DNA of 64,000 nt, from the NCBI RefSeq assembly GCF_030696665.1, contig NZ_JAUYRV010000039.1, forward strand, positions 94,706-158,705. The letters are read 5' to 3'. A model generated the notes under the pieces. It was not told where the DNA came from. It saw nothing but the letters and a program-made list of their open reading frames with translations, and made no database searches. The number at the start of each line of letters is the position of its first letter. Within the stretch, counting starts at the first letter, position 1. Source of the stretch: Novosphingobium sp. (GTDB lineage Bacteria; Pseudomonadota; Alphaproteobacteria; Sphingomonadales; Sphingomonadaceae). The translations under genes were made by a program, and so were the position numbers. Shown piece by piece: positions 44,429-54,200 of this stretch.

Positions 44429-46471
44429 TCAGTCCGGCCGTTCGTTGACAGTCTTGTACCAGACAGTATCGGCCTGCCAGCCCTTCGACCGAGCCTCCGC
44501 AAGGAAACGCTGCGCCCAATCGCCACTCCGCGAACCGGTGGAACCGTTGAGCAAGCTTTGGTCAAACGGCCCGTTGCCATACAACAAAAATACCCCCGTC
44601 CACCCCGGATGCGTCGTAGTCAGAGGATAGCGATACGTGTCGGACGAGACTTTAACCGCCTCCAGTGCACTTCGATCCAAGCGTGGTTCAAATGTCATCT
44701 GGCCACTATCTTCCAGCCCAATGATCGCGATATCACCCGCCACGCCGTTAAGGTCGATGTTCAGAACGACCGGAGCGCCCAGCTTTCCGGCATCTTGATC
44801 ATCCGCCGGAAGTGGGGCCAGTTCCCATTTTACCTGCGGGACGGAGATGTGCGATGCCCCCGTTCCGCGAATCTGCCGGAACGCCTCGATCGGGCCGCAA
44901 TCGTTGGGACTGATCTGCGAAACATCGCTAAAATCGATCGACGCCGCGCGCAGGCCTTTGGCCGAGAGCAACTTGCCGATCTCGTTCTGTGCATCGACCG
45001 GTCGTCCGGCCACGCCCTTGACCGCAAGGGCCACATCGGTCCCCTGCACCTGCAAATCGCTGACGTCGAGCCACGAGCAGGACACCGAAGCCAGTCCACC
45101 ATCAAGCACGGCCTGTGCGGTCTTCAGCGGATCGCCGGTGGGCACCGCCGGGGCCGCCGATGTCGCCGCGTCCGTCGGGGCATCATCGCCGCCCGAAGAC
45201 AACGCATAGCCCAGACCACCCAGCAGCACGACCGCAGCGGCCGCGCCTGCGCCAATCAGCATCTTGCGCTGCTTGGCCTCGTCGCTTCCTGCAACCACGG
45301 GCGGCTTGGGCTTTGGCGCGGCCTTGGGCGCTTTGGCGACCTTGGGTGGCTTGGACGCAGGCGCAGCTGCAGCAGTGGCCCGATCACTTAGCGCCGCAAT
45401 CACGTCTTCCATCGTGCGCAAACGATCAGCCGGATTGGGCTTGAGCATGCCTTCCAAAACCGGGCGCACTTCGGCCGGGACCGGCGAGAGATCAGGGCCT
45501 GCGCGGCGCTTGTCCACCGCATCAACCAGCGAACCGCCCATGTTGACGTCGCGCTTGTTGATCAGCGCAAGGATCGTCAGGCCAAGACTGTAGACGTCGG
45601 TCCACGAACCGACCTGTCGACCGAAATCCCCCAATTGTTCGGGCGCAACATAGTTGAGCTTCCCGGCAAAACCATCGCCAACGATGGTCTGGCTGCCGCC
45701 GTCAAGATCCTTGGCAATACCGAAATCGATCACCTTGGCACGTTCAAGCCGCCCGCCTTCAAGCATGATGTTGTCGGGCGATATATCGCGGTGGATGGCG
45801 CCAAGCGAGTGCGCGACTGCCAGACCTTCGGCCAGCGTGCGGATGAGCGAGACCAGCTGCGCCGGGGTTGCCTCAATTGTCGACAGCACGTCCGACAGGT
45901 TGCGCCCATCGATATATTCCGTGACGATATAAAACACGCCAAGCTGCGGTTCCATCGCCAGCGTACGGTACTGTACCAGCGCCGAATGGCTGAGCCGGGT
46001 CAGCGTGCGCGCTTCCTTGCGGAACATGGCAAGCACGTTGGGATCGCGCGCGAGGTGCGGCAGGATCACCTTGATCGCAACGCGCTCGTCCTCGTTGTTG
46101 ATGTTCACGCCTTCGAACACCTGCCCCATGCCGCCGCGCGCAATGAAACGGCGGACCTGATAGAGGTGGTTCAGCACATCGCCTTCGCGCACCTCGCGCG
46201 GTTCACCCGCCGTGGCAGCAGGGAATGATGTCATCCCCGGAAATTCCGTTTCTGCCAGCGGGGCAGGTTCTTGCGCTGGCGGCGCAGGTTCCGGAGGCTG
46301 GGGCGCGGCGGACGGCTGCTCCTGAGGTGGATTGCCCCAAGGGCTGTCCCCAGCGTTGCCAACGCCACCGGCAGCAGCGCCTTCTGCTGGCGGTGGCGTT
46401 GGCTCACCCGGCACCGGATTGAAGACGGTGCGCGGTTCGTCGCCGCTACCTTGACCGTTCTTGTCGCTCAC
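44429..46471 (-). CDS. ppkA: T6SS Ser/Thr protein kinase PpkA
   Basis: A 680-residue membrane kinase. The N-terminus carries RTVFNPVPG (Thr15), then a Pro-rich linker, a kinase domain (about 95-370) with glycine loop FIARGGMGQVF, VAIKV, HRDISPDN and IDFGIAK, and one membrane helix near 412-432. The rest is a periplasmic domain (about 435-680). HRDIS with Ser in place of Lys is common among bacterial kinases of this class. PpkA phosphorylates T6SS targets recognised by the FHA protein; PppA reverses it. It overlaps pppA by 4 bases. Confidence 0.92.
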   Translation of the reverse strand: MSDKNGQGSGDEPRTVFNPVPGEPTPPPAEGAAAGGVGNAGDSPWGNPPQEQPSAAPQPPEPAPPAQEPAPLAETEFPGMTSFPAATAGEPREVREGDVLNHLYQVRRFIARGGMGQVFEGVNINNEDERVAIKVILPHLARDPNVLAMFRKEARTLTRLSHSALVQYRTLAMEPQLGVFYIVTEYIDGRNLSDVLSTIEATPAQLVSLIRTLAEGLAVAHSLGAIHRDISPDNIMLEGGRLERAKVIDFGIAKDLDGGSQTIVGDGFAGKLNYVAPEQLGDFGRQVGSWTDVYSLGLTILALINKRDVNMGGSLVDAVDKRRAGPDLSPVPAEVRPVLEGMLKPNPADRLRTMEDVIAALSDRATAAAAPASKPPKVAKAPKAAPKPKPPVVAGSDEAKQRKMLIGAGAAAAVVLLGGLGYALSSGGDDAPTDAATSAAPAVPTGDPLKTAQAVLDGGLASVSCSWLDVSDLQVQGTDVALAVKGVAGRPVDAQNEIGKLLSAKGLRAASIDFSDVSQISPNDCGPIEAFRQIRGTGASHISVPQVKWELAPLPADDQDAGKLGAPVVLNIDLNGVAGDIAIIGLEDSGQMTFEPRLDRSALEAVKVSSDTYRYPLTTTHPGWTGVFLLYGNGPFDQSLLNGSTGSRSGDWAQRFLAEARSKGWQADTVWYKTVNERPD

Positions 46472-47220
46472 GATGACGCTCCGTTCACTACCAGCAGAGT
46501 GGGTTCGTTCACGCTGACCAGCGCAACGGTAACATTGTCCGGCGCTCCTCCGGCGAGGCTCGCCGCGATCAGCGCATCACCAGCGGCAATCCCATGTTCG
46601 CCCAGCATCCTTGCAATCTCGGCCTCCTCCACAACGCCATAGAGGCCATCGCTGCACAGCAGAAACAGGTCGCGCGTCTGCGCGTAATCGCGGATCGCAT
46701 CAATCTCCAGCGTATCCTGCACACCCACCGCGCGCGATAGCACATGCTTCATCGGATGATCTTCAACATCAGCCTGATCGAGCAGGCCGCGATCCACCAT
46801 TTCCTGCACTTGCGTGTGATCCCGCGTCAACTGGATCAACTGTCCATCGCGCAACAGGTAGGCACGGCTGTCACCTGCCCACAGCACCGCAAATTCCTCA
46901 CCACGCACCACCAGCGCCACTACCGTCGATCCCATCTGGACCCCGGCTTCCTGCGCGTGGCCGAAAATCGCTGTGTTTGCAGAATGGATTGCGTTGGCCA
47001 CAACGTCGCACGCAGCATCAAGCGTTTCCGGCACCCGAACTGCCCCTACAGCAGCCACAAGCGCCTCTGACGCGAGCTTGCCGTTCGTGTGGCCGCCCAT
47101 ACCGTCGGCCACCATCCACACGCCGTTGCCAAGGTCGGCGAAATGGCCATCCTCATTCTGCTTGCGCACATTCCCGACATGCGTGAGCGCATTGTCTTCG
47201 ATGCGGAACGTACTGGTCAT
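46468..47220 (-). CDS. pppA: T6SS PP2C-type phosphatase PppA
   Basis: A 250-residue PP2C-family phosphatase. Metal-binding motifs are VRKQNEDGHF near residue 18, VADGMGGH near residue 38, LWAGDSRAYLLRDG, LCSDGLYGVV and GAPDNVTVAL. It lies between tagF and ppkA with 4-base overlaps on both sides. In the threonine-phosphorylation pathway it removes the phosphate placed by PpkA. Confidence 0.94.
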   Translation of the reverse strand: MTSTFRIEDNALTHVGNVRKQNEDGHFADLGNGVWMVADGMGGHTNGKLASEALVAAVGAVRVPETLDAACDVVANAIHSANTAIFGHAQEAGVQMGSTVVALVVRGEEFAVLWAGDSRAYLLRDGQLIQLTRDHTQVQEMVDRGLLDQADVEDHPMKHVLSRAVGVQDTLEIDAIRDYAQTRDLFLLCSDGLYGVVEEAEIARMLGEHGIAAGDALIAASLAGGAPDNVTVALVSVNEPTLLVVNGASS

Positions 47221-47744
47221 GCGGCCATCTCCAACATCCGCTCGATCACTCCTGCCGGGGTTCTACCCGCATATTCAATCACTGGTCCATCCTCACCAAC
47301 CAGCGCCCACGATGGGCCTTCCGGTTGCCACGGCAGACTGTCTGGCACAAGCGGTGCTTCGACCAATCTGTCCGCATCCCACCCTTCGGCAAATGCCTGA
47401 CCGACAAGGCCAAGGCAGCCCGCCGACGCCGTGACCGCACCCGCGCAATCAGGCACTGCCGACGCGAACATCAGCGGAAACCGGCGTCCCACCCGGTCGG
47501 TTGAAGCGCAGAGTATGCCGCCACTCCATCCCCCGGCACCATTTCTATCGACGAAGTGCCACACGGGAGCCGTTTCATAGCGCTGAGCGAAATCTTCGGC
47601 CCACGCCGTATGCGCGCGCTCCATTTCCGCAGTAAGCCAGCGATCCAGCTCATCACGCACAGCCGGATCAATCCCGCGCGATACAAAATCGCCATGTGCA
47701 GGCAATTTTCCGAAAAGCCAGTGAGTTAGAGCACCGTCGGGCAT
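47217..47744 (-). CDS. tagF: T6SS negative regulator TagF
   Basis: A 175-residue protein of the TagF (DUF2094) family, recognised by the opening WLFGKLPAHGDFVSRG and by WSGGILCASTDRVGRRFPL. TagF represses assembly by binding the FHA protein in systems studied. The start at ATG 47744 has GGAG 6 bases upstream; a GTG 12 bases earlier is in frame but less well placed. It overlaps the tssM end by 19 bases and pppA by 4. In some bacteria it is fused to PppA; here the two are separate but adjacent. Confidence 0.9.
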   Translation of the reverse strand: MPDGALTHWLFGKLPAHGDFVSRGIDPAVRDELDRWLTAEMERAHTAWAEDFAQRYETAPVWHFVDRNGAGGWSGGILCASTDRVGRRFPLMFASAVPDCAGAVTASAGCLGLVGQAFAEGWDADRLVEAPLVPDSLPWQPEGPSWALVGEDGPVIEYAGRTPAGVIERMLEMAA

Positions 47745-50700
47745 CGGAAGCTCCACAATCCGCCGCGCCCGAACGGGTTGCGATCATTGGGCAGGCTGAT
47801 CTTGAATACCGCAGTCTGCGCACCTGATCCGAACGTGGCTAAGACTGCCAACGGGCCAGCATTTTCCTTGCGCGCGGCGTCCATCAGCCGAAACAGCGCC
47901 CACGGACCTTCGGTTTCGATCCCGCCCACCTTGGCTCCGGCTGACATCATCGCGACCGAAGCAATCGGCAGGTTGCCCTGCGGAGACCATGCCAGCGGCT
48001 TTTGCGCACCGAGCGAGGCACGCTCGAAATTGTAGCGGGTGTTGCCGACAACCAATTCAACCGCATCGACGCCCGCCCCAAAAGCCTTGGCTTCGATCTT
48101 CACATTCAGCCCGCCTGCCAGAATATCGCGCAGTTGCCGCGCCTTGACGAACTCTTCGGGCGTTGAAGGGTTCAGCGTGGCAGTCTGCGGGTTCTGCGCG
48201 TTCCAGCGCCACACCGGTCCGCTCATATCCAGCAGGGGGACGACGCGCATTTGAATGAAGCTGTCCATCGTACCGCCGAGGCCGAAGATCCGCTGCACAT
48301 CAGCCAGCGAAGCGTCGGCCACGGCGGTCCCGACAAAAGGGTAGCGATCCTGCGTCGCTAGCTGGCAATCGGGAAAGACCGACTGCGCATAGGCATCGCT
48401 GAGCGCCCCCTGCGCAGCGGCCGTGGTGGCCGAAGATCCGCCGCTGGTGGCCGCTGCGACGAAGTTCTGAAGTTGGGGCGGAGCGCCGCCTGCGCTCGTA
48501 GCCACTGAGCCAAGTGCAAGCGCAAGCTGGCTCTGGACCGCTTCTGCGCCCATGCCACCGCCCACCACTTTGGCCGATGCCACCGCATCCCCCGCCTTCT
48601 TGATAGCGCCCACAAAGTCATCAATCGGCGCGGGCGCCTTGCCATCGCCAACGTAATCGTGAACCGGTTTGAAGTGCGAAGTGATCGCGGTGGCCGCATC
48701 GACTTGTGCCCCCGCAGCCGATCCCGCTGCTGCCTGCGCCAGCTTGCCAAAGCGCGATGACTGCACCTTGGCGGTGGCCATGTCGCCCAGCGCCTTTGCT
48801 CCACCGGCGAAGGTAGTGTTCTTGCGCAATTCGATCAGCAGGACTTTCAGCGGCGAAGGCGATTTGGCAAACGCTCCCAGCACCGCGGGATCGCCGAACA
48901 GGTTGCCCGGCGTTGGCAATGTCGCCACCCGCTCCCACGAATCGATGTATTCACGCGCATAGAGCGCGGCAACGCCGGGCCGGATCTGTTCGACCTGCGC
49001 CTGCACGCCTGCGGTTTCCGCACCTTCGCCCAGCACCCACAGGTCTTTCTGCAGGTCTCCGGCAACTGTCACCAGCCCCGGAAGATAAGCCTTTTCATAA
49101 CCCTCGCGGGTATAGAAATATGGCACTTCCAGAAGCATGACTTCAGCCCCATTGGCGAAGGCCTGTGCATCGCCCGCAGAGATTGCGGCGCTGGCTCGCC
49201 AAGGCTGCTCCGACCCGGCAAGCGCTTTCTGGCGCAGCACGGCATAGGCGCGGTCAGCAAGGCTAAGCGTCTGCAACGCAGCGCGGGCCGACGCGATGGC
49301 CGTGCCATCGAGCGGAGCCTTGCGCCCTGCCCATTCGGACGACATGCCCTGATCTTCCAGCAGCGCGGCCAGATGCTCGCCCAGTTCCTTGCGCACCGGT
49401 GCGCGGTCAGCCCCGGGAAACTGCTCGTTCAGCCAGTCGCCCTCGACCCAAGATTTGACCGTGCCGGGATCGAGTGGTCCCTGCCCGCCGAGCATCAGAT
49501 AGACCTTGAGCGGCTGATAAACCGCCATCGGATCAGCTGCATTGGCCGCCATGTACTGTTCAATGCGCAAAAGCAGGCGCGGCAGCAGAATGCGCCGAAG
49601 ACCAGAGCGGTACGATTCAACCGCTGTATCGGCATGGCTCGATTGGTACAGGCCGAAGCGCTTGAACAGCCCCGGTTCACCCGCTGCCTGTTCGGCATAG
49701 CCTTGCGGCAGCGCACGCAGCGCGCGCAGTGATGTAAGCGCCTGCTCCAAATCCGGGTCGGTGTCGCGCACTTCGACCAGATCGACGCCGGTCTGCTGCA
49801 TCAACGTGGCAGCCTGCGCGGTGGATTGGCCCAACGCCGACTGAAACGACCGGTTCTGCCAAAAGCTGACGCCCCACAACGCCACGACCACCGCCGCAGC
49901 CGCAGCCACACCGATAACACCCGCAGTAGTGCGTGCCTGCTGGCGGCGGCGGGCGGCAGGATCGGCTTCGACCAGCCCTGCCTCGCCGAACACGACTTCG
50001 GTCAGCACGCGGTTGAGGAAGTAGGTGCGGCCCGATCCGCCTGCCGACGGCGTTGCGCTTTGATAGCTTTCGGCCACGCCCGCCAGAATGCGGTCCAGCG
50101 GTGCGCCTTGCTGGACGCCACTAGTAAAATAGAAGCCGCGCAAGGTGCCCGCAGGCTGATCCCCCGAAAGGAACGCGCCATCGATAAAGCGCGCCATGCG
50201 GCTGCGCAGCGCGCCCAATTGCGACGGGAAGCCGAGGATCAGGCTGCGCCGCGTCTGGTCCACTTCCTCGTAGAGACGCTTGGCCTGCCGGGCCTGCTGC
50301 GCCGCGACCACGGCATCGAACGCGCCCACCACATCATCGCTGGTCGGCTTTTTCAGCTCCACCGGCAGCGTTGCACCCAGCACAGCGCGGCGGCCTTCGA
50401 CATCGAGATCGTCGTAATATTCGCTGAAACCTGCGATCAGATCAGCCTTGGTCAGCAGCAGATAGACCGGAACCGAAACTTCCAGCGTGGCGCGCACTTC
50501 GGTCAACCGGCGGCGCACCAACGCGGCGTGGCGATCCAGCCCCGCGCGGTCTGCCTGCAACAGTTCGTCGACGCCAATCGCCACGATAACGCCGTTGACG
50601 GGCGAAAGCGGGCGGTGCCTTTTCATCAAACCAAGGAAGCTGGTCCAGCCCTTCGCATCGGCAGCGCTATCGGAATCCTGCGTGGTATAGCGGCCTGCGG

Positions 50701-51190
50701 TATCGACCATTACGGCTTCATCCGCGAACCAGAAATCAAGGTTGCGCGTGCCACCTACGCCCTTGAACGACTGGTCGGACAGCGGGAAGCGCAGGCCCGA
50801 ATTGAGCAGGGCGGTGGTCTTGCCCGCACCCGGCGGTCCGATGATCACGTACCACGGGCGATTATAGAGGTAATCGCGGCGCTTGCCCGAACCGGACTTC
50901 AGCGAGGCCAGCGCCTCTGCCATGCGCGCCGAAACGGCCTGCCCTTCGGCATCACCCGGCACAGGCCCGGCCAGTTCCGCCGCAATCGCCGCCGCTGCCT
51001 TGCGGCCTTTGCGCATCCGCAGCCAGCCGAGCACACCCCACGGCACGACGACAGCCAGAAACAGCAGCACTCGCACCCACCACGGGGACAGCATGCGCAC
51101 GAATATGGGCAGGCCGACGCAAAGCACCAGCACCAGGAACAGCACAGCAAGGCCGCTCAGAACCCACCAGTTGCCGAAAAACTTCTTCAC
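47726..51190 (-). CDS. tssM: T6SS membrane-complex protein TssM (IcmF)
   Basis: An 1154-residue inner-membrane protein with helices near residues 8-31 and 38-57, a cytoplasmic GTPase-like domain with Walker A GPPGAGKTT (118-126) and DTAGRYTTQD, and a third helix near residue 425. A long periplasmic part ends in a beta-rich C-terminal domain. The P-loop is intact. It forms the trans-envelope channel with TssL; its usual outer-membrane partner TssJ is not encoded in the window. The start is GTG with GCGAG upstream. Confidence 0.96.
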   Translation of the reverse strand: MKKFFGNWWVLSGLAVLFLVLVLCVGLPIFVRMLSPWWVRVLLFLAVVVPWGVLGWLRMRKGRKAAAAIAAELAGPVPGDAEGQAVSARMAEALASLKSGSGKRRDYLYNRPWYVIIGPPGAGKTTALLNSGLRFPLSDQSFKGVGGTRNLDFWFADEAVMVDTAGRYTTQDSDSAADAKGWTSFLGLMKRHRPLSPVNGVIVAIGVDELLQADRAGLDRHAALVRRRLTEVRATLEVSVPVYLLLTKADLIAGFSEYYDDLDVEGRRAVLGATLPVELKKPTSDDVVGAFDAVVAAQQARQAKRLYEEVDQTRRSLILGFPSQLGALRSRMARFIDGAFLSGDQPAGTLRGFYFTSGVQQGAPLDRILAGVAESYQSATPSAGGSGRTYFLNRVLTEVVFGEAGLVEADPAARRRQQARTTAGVIGVAAAAAVVVALWGVSFWQNRSFQSALGQSTAQAATLMQQTGVDLVEVRDTDPDLEQALTSLRALRALPQGYAEQAAGEPGLFKRFGLYQSSHADTAVESYRSGLRRILLPRLLLRIEQYMAANAADPMAVYQPLKVYLMLGGQGPLDPGTVKSWVEGDWLNEQFPGADRAPVRKELGEHLAALLEDQGMSSEWAGRKAPLDGTAIASARAALQTLSLADRAYAVLRQKALAGSEQPWRASAAISAGDAQAFANGAEVMLLEVPYFYTREGYEKAYLPGLVTVAGDLQKDLWVLGEGAETAGVQAQVEQIRPGVAALYAREYIDSWERVATLPTPGNLFGDPAVLGAFAKSPSPLKVLLIELRKNTTFAGGAKALGDMATAKVQSSRFGKLAQAAAGSAAGAQVDAATAITSHFKPVHDYVGDGKAPAPIDDFVGAIKKAGDAVASAKVVGGGMGAEAVQSQLALALGSVATSAGGAPPQLQNFVAAATSGGSSATTAAAQGALSDAYAQSVFPDCQLATQDRYPFVGTAVADASLADVQRIFGLGGTMDSFIQMRVVPLLDMSGPVWRWNAQNPQTATLNPSTPEEFVKARQLRDILAGGLNVKIEAKAFGAGVDAVELVVGNTRYNFERASLGAQKPLAWSPQGNLPIASVAMMSAGAKVGGIETEGPWALFRLMDAARKENAGPLAVLATFGSGAQTAVFKISLPNDRNPFGRGGLWSFRCPTVL

Positions 51191-51208
51191 GGGTCTCGCC
51201 TCGTTTGC

Positions 51209-52705
51209 TTAGCGCTGACGCGGAATGATGACTTCGACACGGCGGTTGAGCGCCTTGCCTTCGGCGGAACCATTGTCGGCAATGGGGCGGCTGTCGCCGT
51301 ATCCCTCCACCGAAATGCGGCCCGGATTGGACAGGACGGTGCCCAGAATGCCCGCCACCGCCTGTGCCCGCGCCTGCGAAAGCGCGGTGTTGTCAGGGAA
51401 CGCGAGGCCGCTGATCTGGTCGCTGTCCGAATGACCCTCGACGGTAACCTGACCCGGCTCAGCTTCTACCGCACGGCCGATGCGTTCGAACAGATCGGCG
51501 CGGCCCGGCTCAAGCTGATCGGAGCCGGACTGGAACAGCTGGCCCACCGTCGTGCGCACCCGCACCGTGCTGCCGTCTTCCTCCACCACCACAAGGTTCT
51601 GCCGCACTTCGGGTTCAAGGAAGCCGCGAATCCGGACCAGCTGGTCGCTTTCGGCCGCAGGTGGCGGTGCGGCTCCCACACGCGAAAGGCGCAGGTTTTC
51701 CTGTGGCATCAAAGCCTTCGTTGCGCTCAACGAATCCGATCCGGCCGTCATCAGCAGCAACCGCAGCACAATGTAGATCGCCAGCAGCAGCGCCAGCGCA
51801 GCAGCGGCAGCGAGCGCTATTTTGCTCCACGGGCTGATCTTGCGCAGCGGTGCATCCGCCCCGCGCCACATCGGCGCGATCTCGGTCTGCGATAGCGAGC
51901 GCGGATGTTCCAGCGCGCCGTAGAGGCTGGTCAGGATCTGCTGCAACCGCGCGCGCCCATCGGGCATCACGCGGAAGCGTCCTTCGAACCCGGCGGCAAG
52001 GCAATCGGCGTAAAGCTCGATCACTTCAGCGTTCTGGCCAGGCCGGGCGAGCATGTCATCAACCAGTTGCCAGAAGCGGTCCCCGCCAATGTTTTCACGG
52101 AAAAAGCTGACGACAAGGCTGCGCCGCGCCCATTCCGCGCCATCGCCAGCCGCGCCGGGGAGGTTCTGGGCGATATCGTCAATCGTTGCGCAGATGCCAT
52201 ACCGCGCGCGCATGCGCGTCTCTTCAGGGTAAAGCGGCGCAATCGCCCGATCATAAGCGGCGACAGCTTCCATCGCCTCGCGGTGGAAATCGGGCAGCGA
52301 AATGCGCGCACGGCCAGACCGCACCGAGGCAGCCAGCGCCAGCACCGTACCTGCTTCGATCACCAGCGGACTGCGCGTATCGCGCGGGCGCGACGGGACG
52401 GGAATATCGTCATCGTTCAGGCGGCGTCCGCCCCCCATCATCGGCTGCGGCGCGGCAAACGACGGTGGCGGTTCGCCAAATCCTGTGGGCGGCGCGCCAA
52501 AGCCCTGCGCACCGTACCCCGAAGGTGGTGTCGGTGGCGGCACTGGCGGGTGCGCCATCGGCGGCGGCGCGCCCCATGCGCCTGCGCCTGCTGGCGGTTG
52601 CGCAGGAACAGCGGGTTGCGCTGGCGTGCCGCCGCGCATCCCGGCAAGCGGGGAAGGCCGGAAGACCGTGCGATTGCCGTTGTCGGAAGAACCGTCTCCG
52701 CTCAT
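51209..52705 (-). CDS. tssL: T6SS membrane protein TssL with C-terminal OmpA domain
   Basis: A 498-residue evolved TssL. The start at 52705 is preferred for its AGGGGG site. Parts in order: an N-terminal phospho-acceptor-like motif RTVFRPSPLAG with Thr13, a Pro/Gly linker, a cytoplasmic DotU domain (about 105-310), one membrane helix near 322-345 (IALAAAAALALLLAIYIVL), and a periplasmic OmpA-like domain (GHSDSDQISG, RRVEVIIPRQR) that should bind peptidoglycan. In Agrobacterium a TssL threonine at almost the same place is phosphorylated and bound by Fha. It lies between tssK and tssM. Confidence 0.95.
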   Translation of the reverse strand: MSGDGSSDNGNRTVFRPSPLAGMRGGTPAQPAVPAQPPAGAGAWGAPPPMAHPPVPPPTPPSGYGAQGFGAPPTGFGEPPPSFAAPQPMMGGGRRLNDDDIPVPSRPRDTRSPLVIEAGTVLALAASVRSGRARISLPDFHREAMEAVAAYDRAIAPLYPEETRMRARYGICATIDDIAQNLPGAAGDGAEWARRSLVVSFFRENIGGDRFWQLVDDMLARPGQNAEVIELYADCLAAGFEGRFRVMPDGRARLQQILTSLYGALEHPRSLSQTEIAPMWRGADAPLRKISPWSKIALAAAAALALLLAIYIVLRLLLMTAGSDSLSATKALMPQENLRLSRVGAAPPPAAESDQLVRIRGFLEPEVRQNLVVVEEDGSTVRVRTTVGQLFQSGSDQLEPGRADLFERIGRAVEAEPGQVTVEGHSDSDQISGLAFPDNTALSQARAQAVAGILGTVLSNPGRISVEGYGDSRPIADNGSAEGKALNRRVEVIIPRQR

Positions 52706-52739
52706 GCCGAACGCCCCCTGAACCAAGCCTGCGCCGCGC

Positions 52740-54080
52740 TCATCGCGCCGCCCTCTTCACACACCACAGTTCCATCCGCAGTTGCGGCCAATCGCCGGCA
52801 ACGTGCAGGCCAAGCGCGGTGGCAGTGGCAAAATCGCGCCAGTCGCCCACACCCCGGTCCAGCTCAAAATAGACGAATCCCGGCAACACGCGAAGCTGCG
52901 AAGGCGGCGTCGGGGTGTGCCGCAGTGGCACGCCCGGCAGCGCGGAATCGACGATCTGCCGCATCTTTTCGACCGCGCCGATCTTGGCCACCGCCGGAAA
53001 CATCTGCCGCACTTCGTCCGCCGAAGCCGCCGCGCGAACGGCCAGATAGAAATAGCCGTGTTGATAGAGGTTGCGATCGGTGATCGTGGATGTCCACGCG
53101 CCAGGCCCCATCGGTTCAAGCGACAGTTGCACGGCAGAGCGATCAAACACTGCCGACAACATCGACTGCAGCAGATCGAACAGCGGCTCGAACGTGCCGC
53201 GCAAGTTCTCGTGATCGTAGGCAGGAAGCGGCGGGGCCTTGCGCTCTGGCTTTACCAGCGTGGCGATCTCTCCGGCAAGACTGGCCAATTCCTGATACAT
53301 CCGCTCAGGATGCACCATCGGCAGCGATTCCAGATGGCGCAGCACCGGAATCCAGCGGTTCAGCGCCTGCAGCAGCAGGAAGCTGGCGAAGGTCTCTGCC
53401 CCGCCATCGGTCGCCTCAACCGCACGCAAAGCCAGTTCATCAGAGCGCTGTTCACACCGCCCAAGAATGTCGACCAGCCCGTGCCGCAGCGGTCGCGATG
53501 CGCGAATATCGAGGAGGGGCGGGATATAGCGGTCATCGAACATGACCTTCTTGCCCTGCATTTCACGGATCTGGCCAAGCCCGCACAGGATGCGGCCATA
53601 GGTTTGATCGCGCGTTACGCCCAACCGCAGATTGGGCCGTGCCACTTCGATCGGTTCCTGGCTGCGATCCTGTGAAAAGCAATCGGCGATCTCGCTCTCT
53701 TCCACAAGAAAGCGGATGTCCGGCCCGGCGCTGTCCACTTCATCGAACTCCTGCGCGCCGATCTGCGCGGCAGGCAGCGTGAGGTAAACCACGGCATCGC
53801 GCGTATCGAGCGGCACATCCAGCGGGGGCGGCGGGGCCATGTCATCGGGGATCGAGAACGGCGTGCCATCGGGCATCACACCCTTGGCGCGCAACAACGT
53901 GAACTTGCCGATGGCGGCAAGATCCTCGTCCACTTCAACCTCTGTCAGCCCCCAGGGATGCGGACGCAGCGAATCTGTCCGGGCACGCAACTGCGACAGC
54001 AGCGCACGATCAGCTTGCTGGAAGTGTTGTGGCCGAAGAAACTGCCCTTCACGCCAGGCGACACGACTTCCGAACGACAT
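52740..54080 (-). CDS. tssK: T6SS baseplate-membrane connector TssK
   Basis: A 446-residue trimeric connector. The family start VAWREGQFLRPQHFQQADR is clear, as are GKFTLLRAKGVMPDG and the C-terminal LPGFVYFELDR. It links baseplate to the TssL/TssM complex. The ATG has GGGGGAG close upstream. It is the first gene of operon 2 and diverges from the M23 peptidase gene. Confidence 0.96.
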   Translation of the reverse strand: MSFGSRVAWREGQFLRPQHFQQADRALLSQLRARTDSLRPHPWGLTEVEVDEDLAAIGKFTLLRAKGVMPDGTPFSIPDDMAPPPPLDVPLDTRDAVVYLTLPAAQIGAQEFDEVDSAGPDIRFLVEESEIADCFSQDRSQEPIEVARPNLRLGVTRDQTYGRILCGLGQIREMQGKKVMFDDRYIPPLLDIRASRPLRHGLVDILGRCEQRSDELALRAVEATDGGAETFASFLLLQALNRWIPVLRHLESLPMVHPERMYQELASLAGEIATLVKPERKAPPLPAYDHENLRGTFEPLFDLLQSMLSAVFDRSAVQLSLEPMGPGAWTSTITDRNLYQHGYFYLAVRAAASADEVRQMFPAVAKIGAVEKMRQIVDSALPGVPLRHTPTPPSQLRVLPGFVYFELDRGVGDWRDFATATALGLHVAGDWPQLRMELWCVKRAAR

Positions 54081-54200
54081 CTGCTCCCCCGATAATCAGC
54101 AAGATACTGTTAAGCACAGCTTCACCCTTCGCAAAAGCACGGTTATAGCTTCGTGCGAATATTTCACGGCAACTGGTCCCGCTTGAAGGCACAATTTGCG

